Source of the DNA: Polyangiaceae bacterium
GTDB lineage: Bacteria; Myxococcota_A; Polyangia; Polyangiales; Polyangiaceae
Direction: 5' to 3'
NCBI GenBank assembly: GCA_009781005.1
Contig: WQYX01000024.1
Span: forward strand, 1-53,183
Length of the DNA: 53,183 nt
A program made the position numbers and the translations under genes. This document shows, piece after piece, positions 26,225 to 34,105 of this stretch. The first letter of the stretch is position 1; the number at the start of each line of letters is the position of its first letter. The notes under the pieces are model-generated. The model was not told the origin of the DNA. It was given only the letters and a program-made list of their open reading frames with translations, and did not search any database.

Positions 26225-27400
26225 TTAGAACGAGATGGGGAGGTCGGCGAAGATGATATTGAACGGAGCCAGATCCGGATTGGTATCGGGAGTAAGGAGC
26301 CCCTTGGACATGGGCTTGTCGAGACCGCGGATATAAGCAACGCCGGGACGAGCAACAATGGTATCGCTGAAGGCGATCCTGGTACGCAAACCAACTGCCC
26401 CGGTGAACTGATCTTGCCTCACGGTATCCGTGACTCTGGCTGGTTGAGCATTGCTCAGCCAGCGTTGGTAGCGAAGCTCCACGCTGGCGGTGAGCGCCGG
26501 CAGGATCGCGTAACCGAGATGCGCGCCGGCGGACGAGTTCCAACGAGTGTTATCTTGCTCGTAGGCCTTCGTTGGATTCCCGTTCGCATCGTTCGGACCG
26601 GGCGCACCACCGCGCGTGCGTTTGAGATAAACGATCGTTCCTTCGATCTGCGCCGTGAGGCCATGGCCAATATACGCGAGACCTACACCCACCATGGGCG
26701 TGACGAAGTTGACGCCATAGAGCGCATTATCGAGTCCCGACCGGGCGTAGATGGCATTGCTTGCCGTCTTGTACTCAGGACTTGCAGTATTTCCGCCGCC
26801 GCCAGCGCCCATCGGGATGTTCGTTCCCACGAAGATGGGCAGGCGGACTCCCGTGGTGAGCTCGGGCGTATACATAAATCCAAACACTGGATTATAAAAC
26901 GCGCTTACTTGCTTCGTATCCTTTTGCGCATCGTAGGCATACGAGATCTTACCTAAGAACGCCAAATCCGGAATAATCTTATACGATAGGGTCAAAACCG
27001 CGGGGACGGTGACGCCTTTGTCGTGCATGGCAACGGCGGCATCGACGCGAACCAACGTGCTCGCCATGGCACTGCGGAGACCCCACGGAATGGAGTACAC
27101 CGGCTTCTTCTTCGGAGGAGGAGCCTCCGCCGGCGGCGGCGCAACGCCTTGATCCGGAGACGGCGCCGTCGCAGTTGCCGAAGCATCTGCGGACGGAGGG
27201 GGTGCGGTCGCTGAGGCATCGACGGACGTGCCCACGGATGGCACCGTGACGGTCGCCGAAGCGCCCGCGGACGGCGCGGCGGTTGTCCCCGATCCCGTGT
27301 TCGGGCCCGCGTTCGGAGGTGGTTCCCCTTGTGCAGCAGCCTGTGAGGCGAGCGCGAATAAAATACCAAATACGCTCGGCGCGATGATTCTAACTTTCAT
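26225..27400 (-). CDS. Outer-membrane beta-barrel protein of the nirK cluster
   Basis: 391 residues. Signal peptide MKVRIIAPSVFGILFALASQ, cut near AAAQ (24). A low-complexity Ala/Ser/Thr/Pro linker (about 25-95) contains repeated SVDASATA-type segments and a PPAEAPPPKKKP stretch. A barrel-like domain to the end has aromatic-rich strands (LTLSYKIIPDLAFLGKISYAY, AFYNPVFGFMYTPELTTGVRLPIFVG) and terminal ADLPISF. It resembles transporter-like outer-membrane proteins but I cannot name the family. It is last in the same-strand series nirK-nirV-SCO1, 74 bases after the SCO1 gene. Confidence 0.72.
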   Translation of the reverse strand: MKVRIIAPSVFGILFALASQAAAQGEPPPNAGPNTGSGTTAAPSAGASATVTVPSVGTSVDASATAPPPSADASATATAPSPDQGVAPPPAEAPPPKKKPVYSIPWGLRSAMASTLVRVDAAVAMHDKGVTVPAVLTLSYKIIPDLAFLGKISYAYDAQKDTKQVSAFYNPVFGFMYTPELTTGVRLPIFVGTNIPMGAGGGGNTASPEYKTASNAIYARSGLDNALYGVNFVTPMVGVGLAYIGHGLTAQIEGTIVYLKRTRGGAPGPNDANGNPTKAYEQDNTRWNSSAGAHLGYAILPALTASVELRYQRWLSNAQPARVTDTVRQDQFTGAVGLRTRIAFSDTIVARPGVAYIRGLDKPMSKGLLTPDTNPDLAPFNIIFADLPISF

Positions 27401-27474
27401 AACACGATCCCTTCCTTAGAAGTGGGAATAGAGACAACGCAATTCGTGCAACTTCGAACCGGGCGATGTCCCGT

Positions 27475-28137
27475 TTAATGAACCATTTTCCGCCGCTCGA
27501 GTTCGGGCAGCAATGCGGTTTTCGCTTCTCCAAGACCTTCGGCCTGGGCCACAACGACTCCGTTCTCGTCGAGGAGTGAAATCCGCGCCGAGTGACTGAA
27601 TTCACCGTCTTCGAGCTTTCGATATTGAAAGCCGAGAACGGCTGCCAGATCCCGCGCTGCGTCATCGGACGGAGCCACCGTCATCTTCCAGCGAGGGAGG
27701 TTGACTTTAAGTTTTTGCGCCATCGCCATAAGCTGCGCTGGCGTGTCCCGCTGCACGTCGAAGCTGACAAGCAAAACGCGCACGTTGTCCCGCACCGCAG
27801 GCGGGACGTTCTCCTCGAGGACCTTGATGTCACGAACCAAAAGCGGGCACGCAGCGGGACACGTCGCGTAAAACATGCTCACGACCGTGGGATGCCCTCG
27901 AAACACATCGAGCGGCACGGTCTTCCCATCTTGGTCCGTAAGCTTCATCTCAAGCTGATAAATAGACTCCCCCTTGGGAGGGGACGACTCCATCTTCGGA
28001 AGCGCACTCGTGGTCCCCACGGGGACCGAAGGAGCGTCGCCTCCGACAGGCGCCGCAGTCTCACGCTTTGAGCATGAGGCAAACATAGAGAGTGAGATTA
28101 ACCCGAATCCAAAAAGCCGCGCAAGGCGAATCATCAT
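27475..28137 (-). CDS. SCO1/SenC-family copper chaperone lipoprotein
   Basis: 220 residues. The N-terminal MMIRLARLFGFGLISLSMFA-SC lipobox gives a lipid-anchored periplasmic protein (Cys22). The thioredoxin-like domain carries FYATCPAACPLL with the copper-binding CxxxC (Cys93, Cys97) and the third ligand His182 in FSHSARISLLDENG. SCO proteins deliver copper to cuproenzymes. Its start overlaps the nirV stop codon by 4 bases (ATGA), so it is probably dedicated to maturation of the NirK encoded upstream. Confidence 0.9.
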   Translation of the reverse strand: MMIRLARLFGFGLISLSMFASCSKRETAAPVGGDAPSVPVGTTSALPKMESSPPKGESIYQLEMKLTDQDGKTVPLDVFRGHPTVVSMFYATCPAACPLLVRDIKVLEENVPPAVRDNVRVLLVSFDVQRDTPAQLMAMAQKLKVNLPRWKMTVAPSDDAARDLAAVLGFQYRKLEDGEFSHSARISLLDENGVVVAQAEGLGEAKTALLPELERRKMVH

Positions 28138-29012
28138 GGGAACCCCTTCTTCGTGGTGTCGCTCATGTCACGTGCGCCGCGTGTGTCGCGAGCGCATCGG
28201 AAGCCGAGATTGGCCGTCGTGTAGTCCCCGCGAAGAGACGCCCGGAAAGCGAATCGCATGTACGCCCCGTAATCGTATTTGTCGCTCCCTCGAAGGGAGC
28301 TACCACCGCAAACGAAGGCCTCATCCGTGCGCCGGCCGTCGCTTGCAGTTCGATTATTGAAATCGAGCACCCACTCCCAGACGAGGCTGTGCATGTCGTA
28401 AAGACCCCAGAAATTGGGCTTCTTCTTCCCAACCGCCGGCATGATCGCGGGTGTAGGCTCCGCGTACCAAGCAAGTATCTCCGTGCGCCGTGCATCCGGA
28501 TCGGCAACTTGCGAGTTCTCATCGGCGGCGGCTGCAAGCTCCCATTCGTTTTCCGTTGGGAGCCGCAACCCACGTGACGCACAATATGCCTTTGCCGCAA
28601 ACCAACTGACGCGCACGACGGGCGCGTTTTCAGGAGCACGGGGGCCAGGCTCCGTCGGTGAGGCCCAATCCATCAAGTAGTGAGCGTCCGCGAAGAGTCT
28701 GGGGATAGAGTCACGCCGCCATTTTTGATGATTCGTAACAAATGCGAGAAAGTCGCGATTCGTCACCGGCGTCTTATCGAGAAAGAAGCGCGCCACCTTG
28801 ACGTTTGCCTCTTCCGGGGTTGGCGGATCGAAGGCCTTCAAGATAGCGGGGCCAACCGCAACCATGCTCGGGGGAGGCATTTCGGTGCGGGCGCCCGACG
28901 CGGTCGCGGCTACCGCGATAACGCCAAGCGCAAGACCGATGCCTCTAAGAGCGTGTTCGACAGCCTGCTGCGCGAATCGATTCGTCGGTTGGGCGCTGCG
29001 GTGCCTGCGCAC
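28134..29012 (-). CDS. nirV: NirV-like formylglycine-generating-enzyme-family protein
   Basis: 292 residues from a GTG start at 29012. The FGE-sulfatase (SUMF1) fold is clear: FFLDKTPVTNRDFLAFV, PVVRVSWFAAKAYCASRGLRLPTENEWELAAA, YDMHSLVWEWVLDF, CGGSSLRG and the terminal NLGFRCAR. NirV is the known SUMF1-like partner of copper nitrite reductases, and the gene lies between nirK and a copper chaperone. The hydrophobic signal-like segment GIGLALGVIAVAATASG is preceded by no start codon except one inside the family B repeat, so the element apparently supplies the start and n-region. ATGs further in would lose the export signal. Confidence 0.82.
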   Translation of the reverse strand: MRRHRSAQPTNRFAQQAVEHALRGIGLALGVIAVAATASGARTEMPPPSMVAVGPAILKAFDPPTPEEANVKVARFFLDKTPVTNRDFLAFVTNHQKWRRDSIPRLFADAHYLMDWASPTEPGPRAPENAPVVRVSWFAAKAYCASRGLRLPTENEWELAAAADENSQVADPDARRTEILAWYAEPTPAIMPAVGKKKPNFWGLYDMHSLVWEWVLDFNNRTASDGRRTDEAFVCGGSSLRGSDKYDYGAYMRFAFRASLRGDYTTANLGFRCARDTRGARDMSDTTKKGFP

Positions 29013-29071
29013 GTACCACAACGTACGCTTGCGCGGGCTCCTCGCGCTCGCGACGGCTGTAGAACACGCTC
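28949..29071. repeat. Family B repeat, copy B3, inside the 5' end of nirV
   Basis: Read on the minus strand: outer arm GAGCGTGTTCTACAGCC, GTCGCGA, then a 21-base deletion relative to B1 (removing the left inner stem and GCTAGG, between GCGAG repeats), the nested hairpin GCGTAC-GTTGTG-GTACGT, ACCGCAG, CCGACGA, TCGATTCGC, GCAGCA, outer arm GGCTGTCGAACACGCTC. The outer arms pair at 16 of 17 positions. The hairpin loop differs from B1 (TCTTC) while its stem is kept. Confidence 0.83.
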
Positions 29072-29136
29072 GAACCCGAACCATGATGCGCATGCGCGCT
29101 CTCCTCGCTTACAACGCAACTCCGTTCGCTGAATTT

Positions 29137-29158
29137 GAAACGTCGTTCGCGACGTTTC
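29137..29158 (-). other. Perfect hairpin in the nirK-nirV spacer
   Basis: GAAACGTCG-TTCG-CGACGTTTC: a 9-bp perfect stem closed by a four-base loop, 43 bases after the nirK stop codon. No T-run follows. It may protect the nirK 3' end or attenuate transcription into nirV. Confidence 0.55.
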
Positions 29159-29201
29159 CCGATGAGAACAATTTAGTTTCTAACTCCTTTTGGCTTGGAA
29201 A

Positions 29202-30713
29202 TCACTTTGCTGCACCAGGTGGCCGCTGGGTAGCAGCGCGCACGGCAGCGACTTCCGCCTTGCTCACCGCATCTGTTGCGTTGTTACCCCACGAACTACG
29301 GACGAACGTGAGAATGTTCGCGATGTCGTCGTCCGGCAAATTGCTTAGCGGCGCCATGGTGGAATTAAAGACATTCCCGTTGACCTTGATCTCGCCCGTC
29401 TTGCCGTTGATGACATGGTCAATGACCCGCTTCTTGTCAGCCATCAAATAGTCGCTCTTCGCGAGCGGGGGGAATACGGTGGGAATTCCTTGGCCGTCAG
29501 GCTGGTGACAAGCCGAACACGTCCCAGCAAAGAGCTGCTTACCCGCCGCGATTTGCAGTTCGCGCGTCAACTTGCCCTTTGCGTCGGCCTCAGCCGCTTC
29601 GGCAACGGCGCCAGTCCGCGCTGCTTTGTCGCTGAGATAAACCGAGTCAATCTCTTTGCCGCTGTAAATGCTCTTGTCCTCTGGTCCTTCAACCTTGAGC
29701 GTACCAAGTGCACCCTTGTTGAAGGCGCGAAGAATGGAGTGATCGACGAGCACGTACGTGCCGGGAACCTCGACCTTGAACTCCACGACGGTCGAGCCAC
29801 CTGCTGGAATGAGGGTCGTCTGCACTTGCTCCTGCGGGTGAACGCCGCTTTCGGTGTAGACCCTATCGAAGATCTCGCCAATCACATGGAAGCTCGACAC
29901 CATGTTCGGACCACCGTTGCCGACGAAGAGGCGGACTGTCTCGCCCACCTTCGCCTTGAGCGCCTTATCGCCAATGAGCGATTCCTCGGCACCGTTGAAA
30001 ACAACGTACGTGGGACGCTCGTCGATTGCTTTTTGCATGTCGAACGGCTGCAAACCTTTTTCGCGATACTTGCCGACCGTATAAAAGTCGTTCTGCATCA
30101 CGTAGTACTCGCGATCGACGGGAGGCAGGCCACCCGGCGGCTCTACGAGAATGAGTCCGGTCATGCCGTTTGCGACGTGCATGCCAACCGGCGCGGTTGC
30201 GCAGTGATAAATGAAAAGACCGGGGTTCTGGGCGCGAAAGCTAAATTGCGATTCGTGGCCAGGTGCCGTATTCGAACTTGCGGCGCCGCCACCGGGTCCG
30301 GTGACCGCGTGAAGGTCGATGTTGTGCGGCATCTTGTTGTCTGGGTGATTGGCAAGATGGAATTCCACCTGATCACCCTGGCGAACACGAATGAACTTTC
30401 CGGGTACCTGTCCGCCGAAAGTCCAAAACATGTATTTGACGCCATCCGAGATCGGGAGCTCGACTTCCTTGACCTCGAGTCTCACAACGACCTTCGCTGG
30501 CGGCCGCTTGCCAACGGGAGGAGGGACATTTGGCGCGTGCGTGAGCTCGGCGTCGATGGTGCCAGTTACGGCCTCGGCTGGTTTGGCGGCCGAGCCTGCC
30601 ACCCCAGGCGCCGACGACATCGACGCGGTGCCCGCCGTCGATCCGCCCTGTTCGCCGCAGCCCGCGACACAGAGCCCGACCGCGATCGTCGCAAATCGTG
30701 CGAATGAACCCAT
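29202..30713 (-). CDS. nirK: Copper-containing nitrite reductase with fused C-terminal cytochrome c
   Basis: 503 residues. A lipoprotein signal (VAGC, Cys19) and an Ala/Ser linker precede two cupredoxin domains (about 70-345). Type 1 copper ligands: His130, Cys171, His179, Met184. Type 2 ligands: His135, His170, His325. Catalytic Asp133 and His276 ([11 protein letters not shown]) are present, with spacing matching characterised NirK to within one residue. After a linker comes a c-type cytochrome (CSACH, 399-403; likely axial Met in FNSTMAPL). This is the three-domain class that receives electrons through its own haem. It reduces nitrite to NO in the periplasm. AGGAGA lies 6 bases before the ATG. 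Confidence 0.95.
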   Translation of the reverse strand: MGSFARFATIAVGLCVAGCGEQGGSTAGTASMSSAPGVAGSAAKPAEAVTGTIDAELTHAPNVPPPVGKRPPAKVVVRLEVKEVELPISDGVKYMFWTFGGQVPGKFIRVRQGDQVEFHLANHPDNKMPHNIDLHAVTGPGGGAASSNTAPGHESQFSFRAQNPGLFIYHCATAPVGMHVANGMTGLILVEPPGGLPPVDREYYVMQNDFYTVGKYREKGLQPFDMQKAIDERPTYVVFNGAEESLIGDKALKAKVGETVRLFVGNGGPNMVSSFHVIGEIFDRVYTESGVHPQEQVQTTLIPAGGSTVVEFKVEVPGTYVLVDHSILRAFNKGALGTLKVEGPEDKSIYSGKEIDSVYLSDKAARTGAVAEAAEADAKGKLTRELQIAAGKQLFAGTCSACHQPDGQGIPTVFPPLAKSDYLMADKKRVIDHVINGKTGEIKVNGNVFNSTMAPLSNLPDDDIANILTFVRSSWGNNATDAVSKAEVAAVRAATQRPPGAAK

Positions 30714-30887
30714 GGAGATCTCCTGCTTCCCGCCGGACTCAAAACAAGGGATTGCGGACGGGCGCCGTGGAAGCCACAGCCTACTTTGAACGGATTCCGC
30801 GTCGGAGTGCGGTCGTCATCTCACCTCGCTTGAAGTGAGAGTTAATTGTTTTCTATTAGATTCCTCTTTGCCTCGTGTTGATTCAGA

Positions 30888-31664
30888 TCAAGTCGTCCAC
30901 ACGGGCGTTTCATCCATTCCTGGCCGGCCCACGAGCAGTTCGTGCGGTTTGTATCGTGCCTTGTACGCGAGGGACGCGCAGTCAAGGACGCGGTAGCCGA
31001 GATAGACGTGAGGGCGGCCGCTCGCTCTCGCATCAGCGATGAGCAATCCGATATGCGCGACGCCGAGTGAGCAAGGCGCACGCTCGGGATCCCAAAAGAA
31101 GTAGACGGCGCTCAACGCGGTCGGTGTTTCATCGCAAATGCCGACACCCACGAGGCGGTCATCGTCGTCCGGATCGCGGAAGGATACTTCGCGCACAGCC
31201 TGGTGGGGGAAAGCGAAGTCGAACGCGTAACGCCTACTGTCGAGAGGACTCGGTTCCCATCCGCGCGATCGCTCGCGCTCCCCGTGCCAGCGCTCGTAGA
31301 GACGCAGGTGTTCGTCGTCGACGCGAGGAAGACCAACCTCCCGACGAAGCCGCGAAGCTCCTTTGATGGCGCGCCGCTGGCTCTTGGTTGGACAAAACAC
31401 TTCGACCGGGATGCGCAACGCCACGCATTCGTTGCATGTTGCACACGCCGGTCGAAAGTAAACAGGGCCGAAGCGCCGCCAGCCTCGCGCGAGCATCTCC
31501 TCGAGCTCGCTCGCGGTCACGTCCACTTGGACGATGATTTCGAGCTGCGCCTGCCGATCGTGGAGATACGAGCACTCGCGCTTTGGTTCGATGAGCTGCT
31601 GGAGCAGACGCGCCACGGAGCGATCTTCTCGCGTATCGACACGCGTATCAACAGCCCACGACAA
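30888..31664 (-). CDS. bpt: Aspartate/glutamate leucyltransferase (Bpt/Ate1 family)
   Basis: 258 residues. The N-terminal ECSYLHDRQAQLE and the cysteine pair in RPACATCNECVALRIPV are hallmarks of the R-transferase family, followed by DEHLRLYERWHGERE, RLVGVGICDETPTALSAVYFFWDP and YLGYRVLDCASLAYKARYKP. It transfers Leu (or Arg) from tRNA to N-terminal Asp/Glu, marking proteins for ClpAP. The TTG at 31664 gives the longest frame; a GTG 16 codons in (VARLLQQLIEPKRECS) would fit the family start better. It lies 3 bases after the small basic gene, in one operon with the KGG protein. Confidence 0.88.
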   Translation of the reverse strand: MSWAVDTRVDTREDRSVARLLQQLIEPKRECSYLHDRQAQLEIIVQVDVTASELEEMLARGWRRFGPVYFRPACATCNECVALRIPVEVFCPTKSQRRAIKGASRLRREVGLPRVDDEHLRLYERWHGERERSRGWEPSPLDSRRYAFDFAFPHQAVREVSFRDPDDDDRLVGVGICDETPTALSAVYFFWDPERAPCSLGVAHIGLLIADARASGRPHVYLGYRVLDCASLAYKARYKPHELLVGRPGMDETPVWTT

Positions 31665-31667
31665 GCA

Positions 31668-31832
31668 TCAGCCGGTCTCCAACGCGTAGATCGCCTTGCG
31701 ACCTGCTCTCTTCGGCGCGTGATGCTCGTGCCTCTCGGCGGAACCCTTGCGCTGTGCAAGCTTTCGAGCCCGCTTCGGGTTCTCACCTTTACGGATCGCA
31801 ATGGCCTGCGCGCTCTCTGACCGGGTAGCCAC
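31668..31832 (-). CDS. Small basic protein (54 residues)
   Basis: A short gene tucked between the KGG protein and bpt. It starts with GTG at 31832, directly after the upstream TGA, and GGAGG lies within a suitable distance (AACGGAGGAGGGCTGA-GTG). The product begins VATRSESAQAIAIRKGENPK and continues RARKLAQRKGSAERHEHHAP, then KRAGRKAIYALETG: highly basic with no hydrophobic segment. It resembles small stress or nucleoid-type proteins in style only; the function is unknown. The exact junctions (0 bases upstream, 3 bases downstream) argue it is translated. Confidence 0.7.
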   Translation of the reverse strand: MATRSESAQAIAIRKGENPKRARKLAQRKGSAERHEHHAPKRAGRKAIYALETG

Positions 31833-32216
31833 TCAGCCCTCCTCCGTTGGATTCGATGGTGTCTTCGTAGGTTCGGTTTCCGTCGTTGGAAGCTTGCGAC
31901 CGCGGACACGATGAGGTGCAAGACCGCCCTTGCGTCCTGCCTCACGCGCTTCTTCATGAGAGAAGCGGTGTGCAGTGCCCTTGCGGTGAACGGCGGCGCC
32001 GCCCAACATCGCGATCGCGCGAACTTTGGCTCGATCCATGGCCGCAAAACCACGCCTCTGTTTCGGCTTCTCCGCGGGCGGCGGTGCCTCATCCGGAGAC
32101 GAAATTGCCTGCGGCTCGCTCTGCCCCGCTAGCGGTTTCTTCTCCTCTTCCAGAGCGGCGGTTTGGGGAGTCGTTTCTTTTTCGTCGCTCGGTTTTTTCG
32201 GATCAGGCGCTCCCAT
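31833..32216 (-). CDS. KGG-repeat stress-type protein
   Basis: 127 hydrophilic residues. The N-terminal half is acidic and Pro/Glu/Lys-rich (PKKPSDEKETTPQTAALEEE), probably disordered. The C-terminal half carries two related short repeats, GFAAMDRAKVRAIAMLGGAA and HRFSHEEAREAGRKGGLAPH. The second is the KGG stress-induced motif of GsiB/Con-10 proteins. Such proteins are hydrophilins accumulating under dehydration or general stress. ATG 32216 follows an excellent ribosome-binding site (GAGGAGGTGAAAAC). A sigma-54-type promoter lies just upstream. Confidence 0.8.
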   Translation of the reverse strand: MGAPDPKKPSDEKETTPQTAALEEEKKPLAGQSEPQAISSPDEAPPPAEKPKQRRGFAAMDRAKVRAIAMLGGAAVHRKGTAHRFSHEEAREAGRKGGLAPHRVRGRKLPTTETEPTKTPSNPTEEG

Positions 32217-32248
32217 GTTTTCACCTCCTCGCTGTAGCACGTGAGGTC

Positions 32249-32262
32249 GCAAGTCGCGTGCC
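32249..32262 (-). promoter_or_regulatory. Candidate sigma-54 (-24/-12) promoter for the KGG-bpt operon
   Basis: On the minus strand GGCACG-CGAC-TTGC matches the sigma-54 consensus TGGCACG-N4-TTGCA at all the invariant GG and GC positions, with only the flanking T and A changed. Predicted transcription would start near 32237, leaving a leader of about 20 bases before ATG 32216. Sigma-54 promoters are common in myxobacteria. Confidence 0.55.
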
Positions 32263-32329
32263 TTGCGGCAGCTCTTGCGAGGAGGACAAGTCGCGGTGCA
32301 ATCGCTTCGCGAAAGCAAAAGTATCGAGA

Positions 32330-32688
32330 CCGCTTTCAAGTTGCCGCGAGGTTAGGAACCCCTCGAAGATTGCTCCCGTCGTCTTTTGGTCGATTTGCGT
32401 CGCATCGCTTCGTTGCTCCTCCTCAAGCTGCGCCAGCAGCTCTCGTCGGAGCGCCTCGCGCTACTCGCAACTCGGCCAAAATACTCGGTCCGCAACCTGC
32501 TCGGGGTTCCCGGCGGGGCCGAGCAGCGGACCGGAACAGCCTTCCCCGTCCGTGCGCAGGAAGGCGGCTTTGCCGCCTGACGAGCACGTGACAAGGGGAA
32601 GGCGGCCACGGCGAAGCCGTGGCGGATGGGGCCGCTACTGACCGCAGCGCAGGCCCCAACGATGAGATCGCGGCGAATCGAAAGCGGT
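32330..32688. repeat. Composite family A repeat, copy A3, with a nested insert and module E
   Basis: Left arm ACCGCTTTCAAGTTGCCGCG at 32330-32349; right arm CGCGGCGAATCGAAAGCGGT near 32669-32688. Inside are (i) about 156 bases bounded by GGAACCCC (32354-32361) and GGGGTTCC (32502-32509); (ii) the family A core (GCGGGGCCGAG); (iii) module E at 32541-32640, with CTTCCCC/GGGGAAG outer stem, an AGGCGGC/GCCGCCT hairpin between GCGCAGGA and GACGAGCAC, and a GCCACGGC-GAA-GCCGTGGC hairpin; (iv) ACCGCAG-like and GGCCCCAACGATGAG. With the promoter it fills the 471 gene-free bases before the sigma-factor stop codon, which it overlaps. Confidence 0.8.
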
Positions 32689-33902
32689 CACCCGGTGAGG
32701 TGAGCGCGCAGTCTTCGTTTCTCGGAGACAACGCGGAGCTTTCGCAGAGCGTCGCGCTCGAGTTGGCGCGCGCGCTCGCGCGAGAGAGACAGTCGCTCGC
32801 CGATTTCTTCGAGGGTGCGCTGCACGCCTCCGCCAAGGCCGAAACGAAGGCGAATGACCTCCGCTTCGCGCTCCGGCAACTCCGCGAGAAGCAGTTGGGC
32901 CTCGTCGCGAAGCTCGTTGTTGGCAACCGCGTCGTCGGCGGGCTGCGCAGACGCGTCCGCCACGAAATCGCCGAGCTCGGCTCCATCCTTGTCGCCCGAC
33001 GCCGAACCCGCCGGCGTCTCGAGACTGATCGGCTGCGCGACGACTTCGAGCGCCCGTCGAATCTGTTCGATGGGCAAACCCGTGCGCGCAGCGAGATCGA
33101 CCGGCGTTGGCTCGCGACCGGTCTCGCGAAGCAGGCGTTCCTCGGCACGCCGCACGCGCTGAACCGTTCCCGTGAGGTGAACCGGGAGGCGGATGATCTT
33201 GCTTTGGTCGGCAAGGGCACGACTCAGGGCGTGACGAATCCACCACGCCGCATACGTGCTGAAACGCAGGCCGCGCCGGTAGTCGAACTTGTCGACCGCG
33301 CGCAAGAGCCCGAGGTTGCCTTCTTGAATGAGGTCAACGAGCGGAAGCCCGCGGTAGCGGCGCGCGAAGGTCACGACGATGCGGAGGTTCGCTTGGATGA
33401 ATTCGGCGGTGGTGCGATTCGCCTCCGCTTGCCACTTGTCGATCACGGCGAGAGTCTCGCGAAGCGACGCACTGCGCGGATCGCGGTCGGCGCGATCGGC
33501 GAGGGCTGAAACGATGTGGTTCACGGTTCGCGGATGAAACCGGAGACCAAACGTGCGCGGCTGCGAACGCGCCGTCGATCGGCGCGACGCTGCGAGCACG
33601 GCGCGTTCGATTCGCGTTGCGAGATCGTCGTCGGTCACACCCGGGTTGCGCTCCACATCCTCGATGCGGGCTTCGTCGTCGCGCAGTGCGCACGCGACAT
33701 CGAGCAGCTCTTCACGGCCCGCAGGAGAGCCGAGCAACGCGCGGGAGATCGCTAGATCGGCTCGCTCGAGCCGCTTGGCGAGCGCAAGTTCGTCCGCGTG
33801 CGTGAGCAGCGGAAACTCGCTCATCTTCCGGAAGTGCAGCTCGAGTGGATCGAGCGTCGTGGTCTGGCTTTCGCCCGTGAGATGGAGGGTGGTCGAGTTC
33901 AT
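32688..33902 (-). CDS. RNA polymerase sigma-70-family factor (group 2-like)
   Basis: 404 residues: region 1.2 (PLELHFRKMSEFPLLTHADE), region 2 (NLRIVVTFARRYRGLPLVDLIQEGNLGLLRAVDKFDYRRGLRFSTYAAWWIRHALSRA), region 3 (IRLPVHLTGTVQRVRRAEERLLRE) and region 4 (LPEREAEVIRLRFGLGGGVQRTLEEIGERLSLSRERARQLE). It lacks the long acidic 1.1 region of the primary factor and the QIARAIADQ variant reads HALSRALADQS, so it is probably an alternative, RpoS/SigB-type factor of the kind myxobacteria have in numbers. Its stop codon TGA is part of the family A arm. Confidence 0.9.
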   Translation of the reverse strand: MNSTTLHLTGESQTTTLDPLELHFRKMSEFPLLTHADELALAKRLERADLAISRALLGSPAGREELLDVACALRDDEARIEDVERNPGVTDDDLATRIERAVLAASRRSTARSQPRTFGLRFHPRTVNHIVSALADRADRDPRSASLRETLAVIDKWQAEANRTTAEFIQANLRIVVTFARRYRGLPLVDLIQEGNLGLLRAVDKFDYRRGLRFSTYAAWWIRHALSRALADQSKIIRLPVHLTGTVQRVRRAEERLLRETGREPTPVDLAARTGLPIEQIRRALEVVAQPISLETPAGSASGDKDGAELGDFVADASAQPADDAVANNELRDEAQLLLAELPEREAEVIRLRFGLGGGVQRTLEEIGERLSLSRERARQLERDALRKLRVVSEKRRLRAHLTG

Positions 33903-34105
33903 AAGCCTTGGGGTGCGTGCTCAACAGACGAGGACCGCGAAACATGCCGGAGGTTCGAACGGCAAACTTAACCATGAGCCGTGCGAACGCTCGAGATGCA
34001 TCTTTCTTGCGGCGCTGCGGCGGCACACCAGCGACTTCGGATGCGACGGCACGCGGAGGCGTTGCGCGACTCGCTGATCGATCGCTGATTGAACTGCGCC
34101 AGGAT

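Noticed and set aside
28134..29012. True sulfatase-modifying formylglycine-generating enzyme
   Set aside because: No sulfatase gene is nearby. Position between nirK and a copper chaperone matches NirV, the SUMF1-like partner of NirK.
30819..30840. TCTCAC...GTGAGA inverted repeat upstream of nirK as an NO-responsive operator
   Set aside because: It does not match the TTGAT-N4-ATCAA NnrR/FNR type or an NsrR site that I know, and the 6-bp arms could be chance or a 3' hairpin of bpt.
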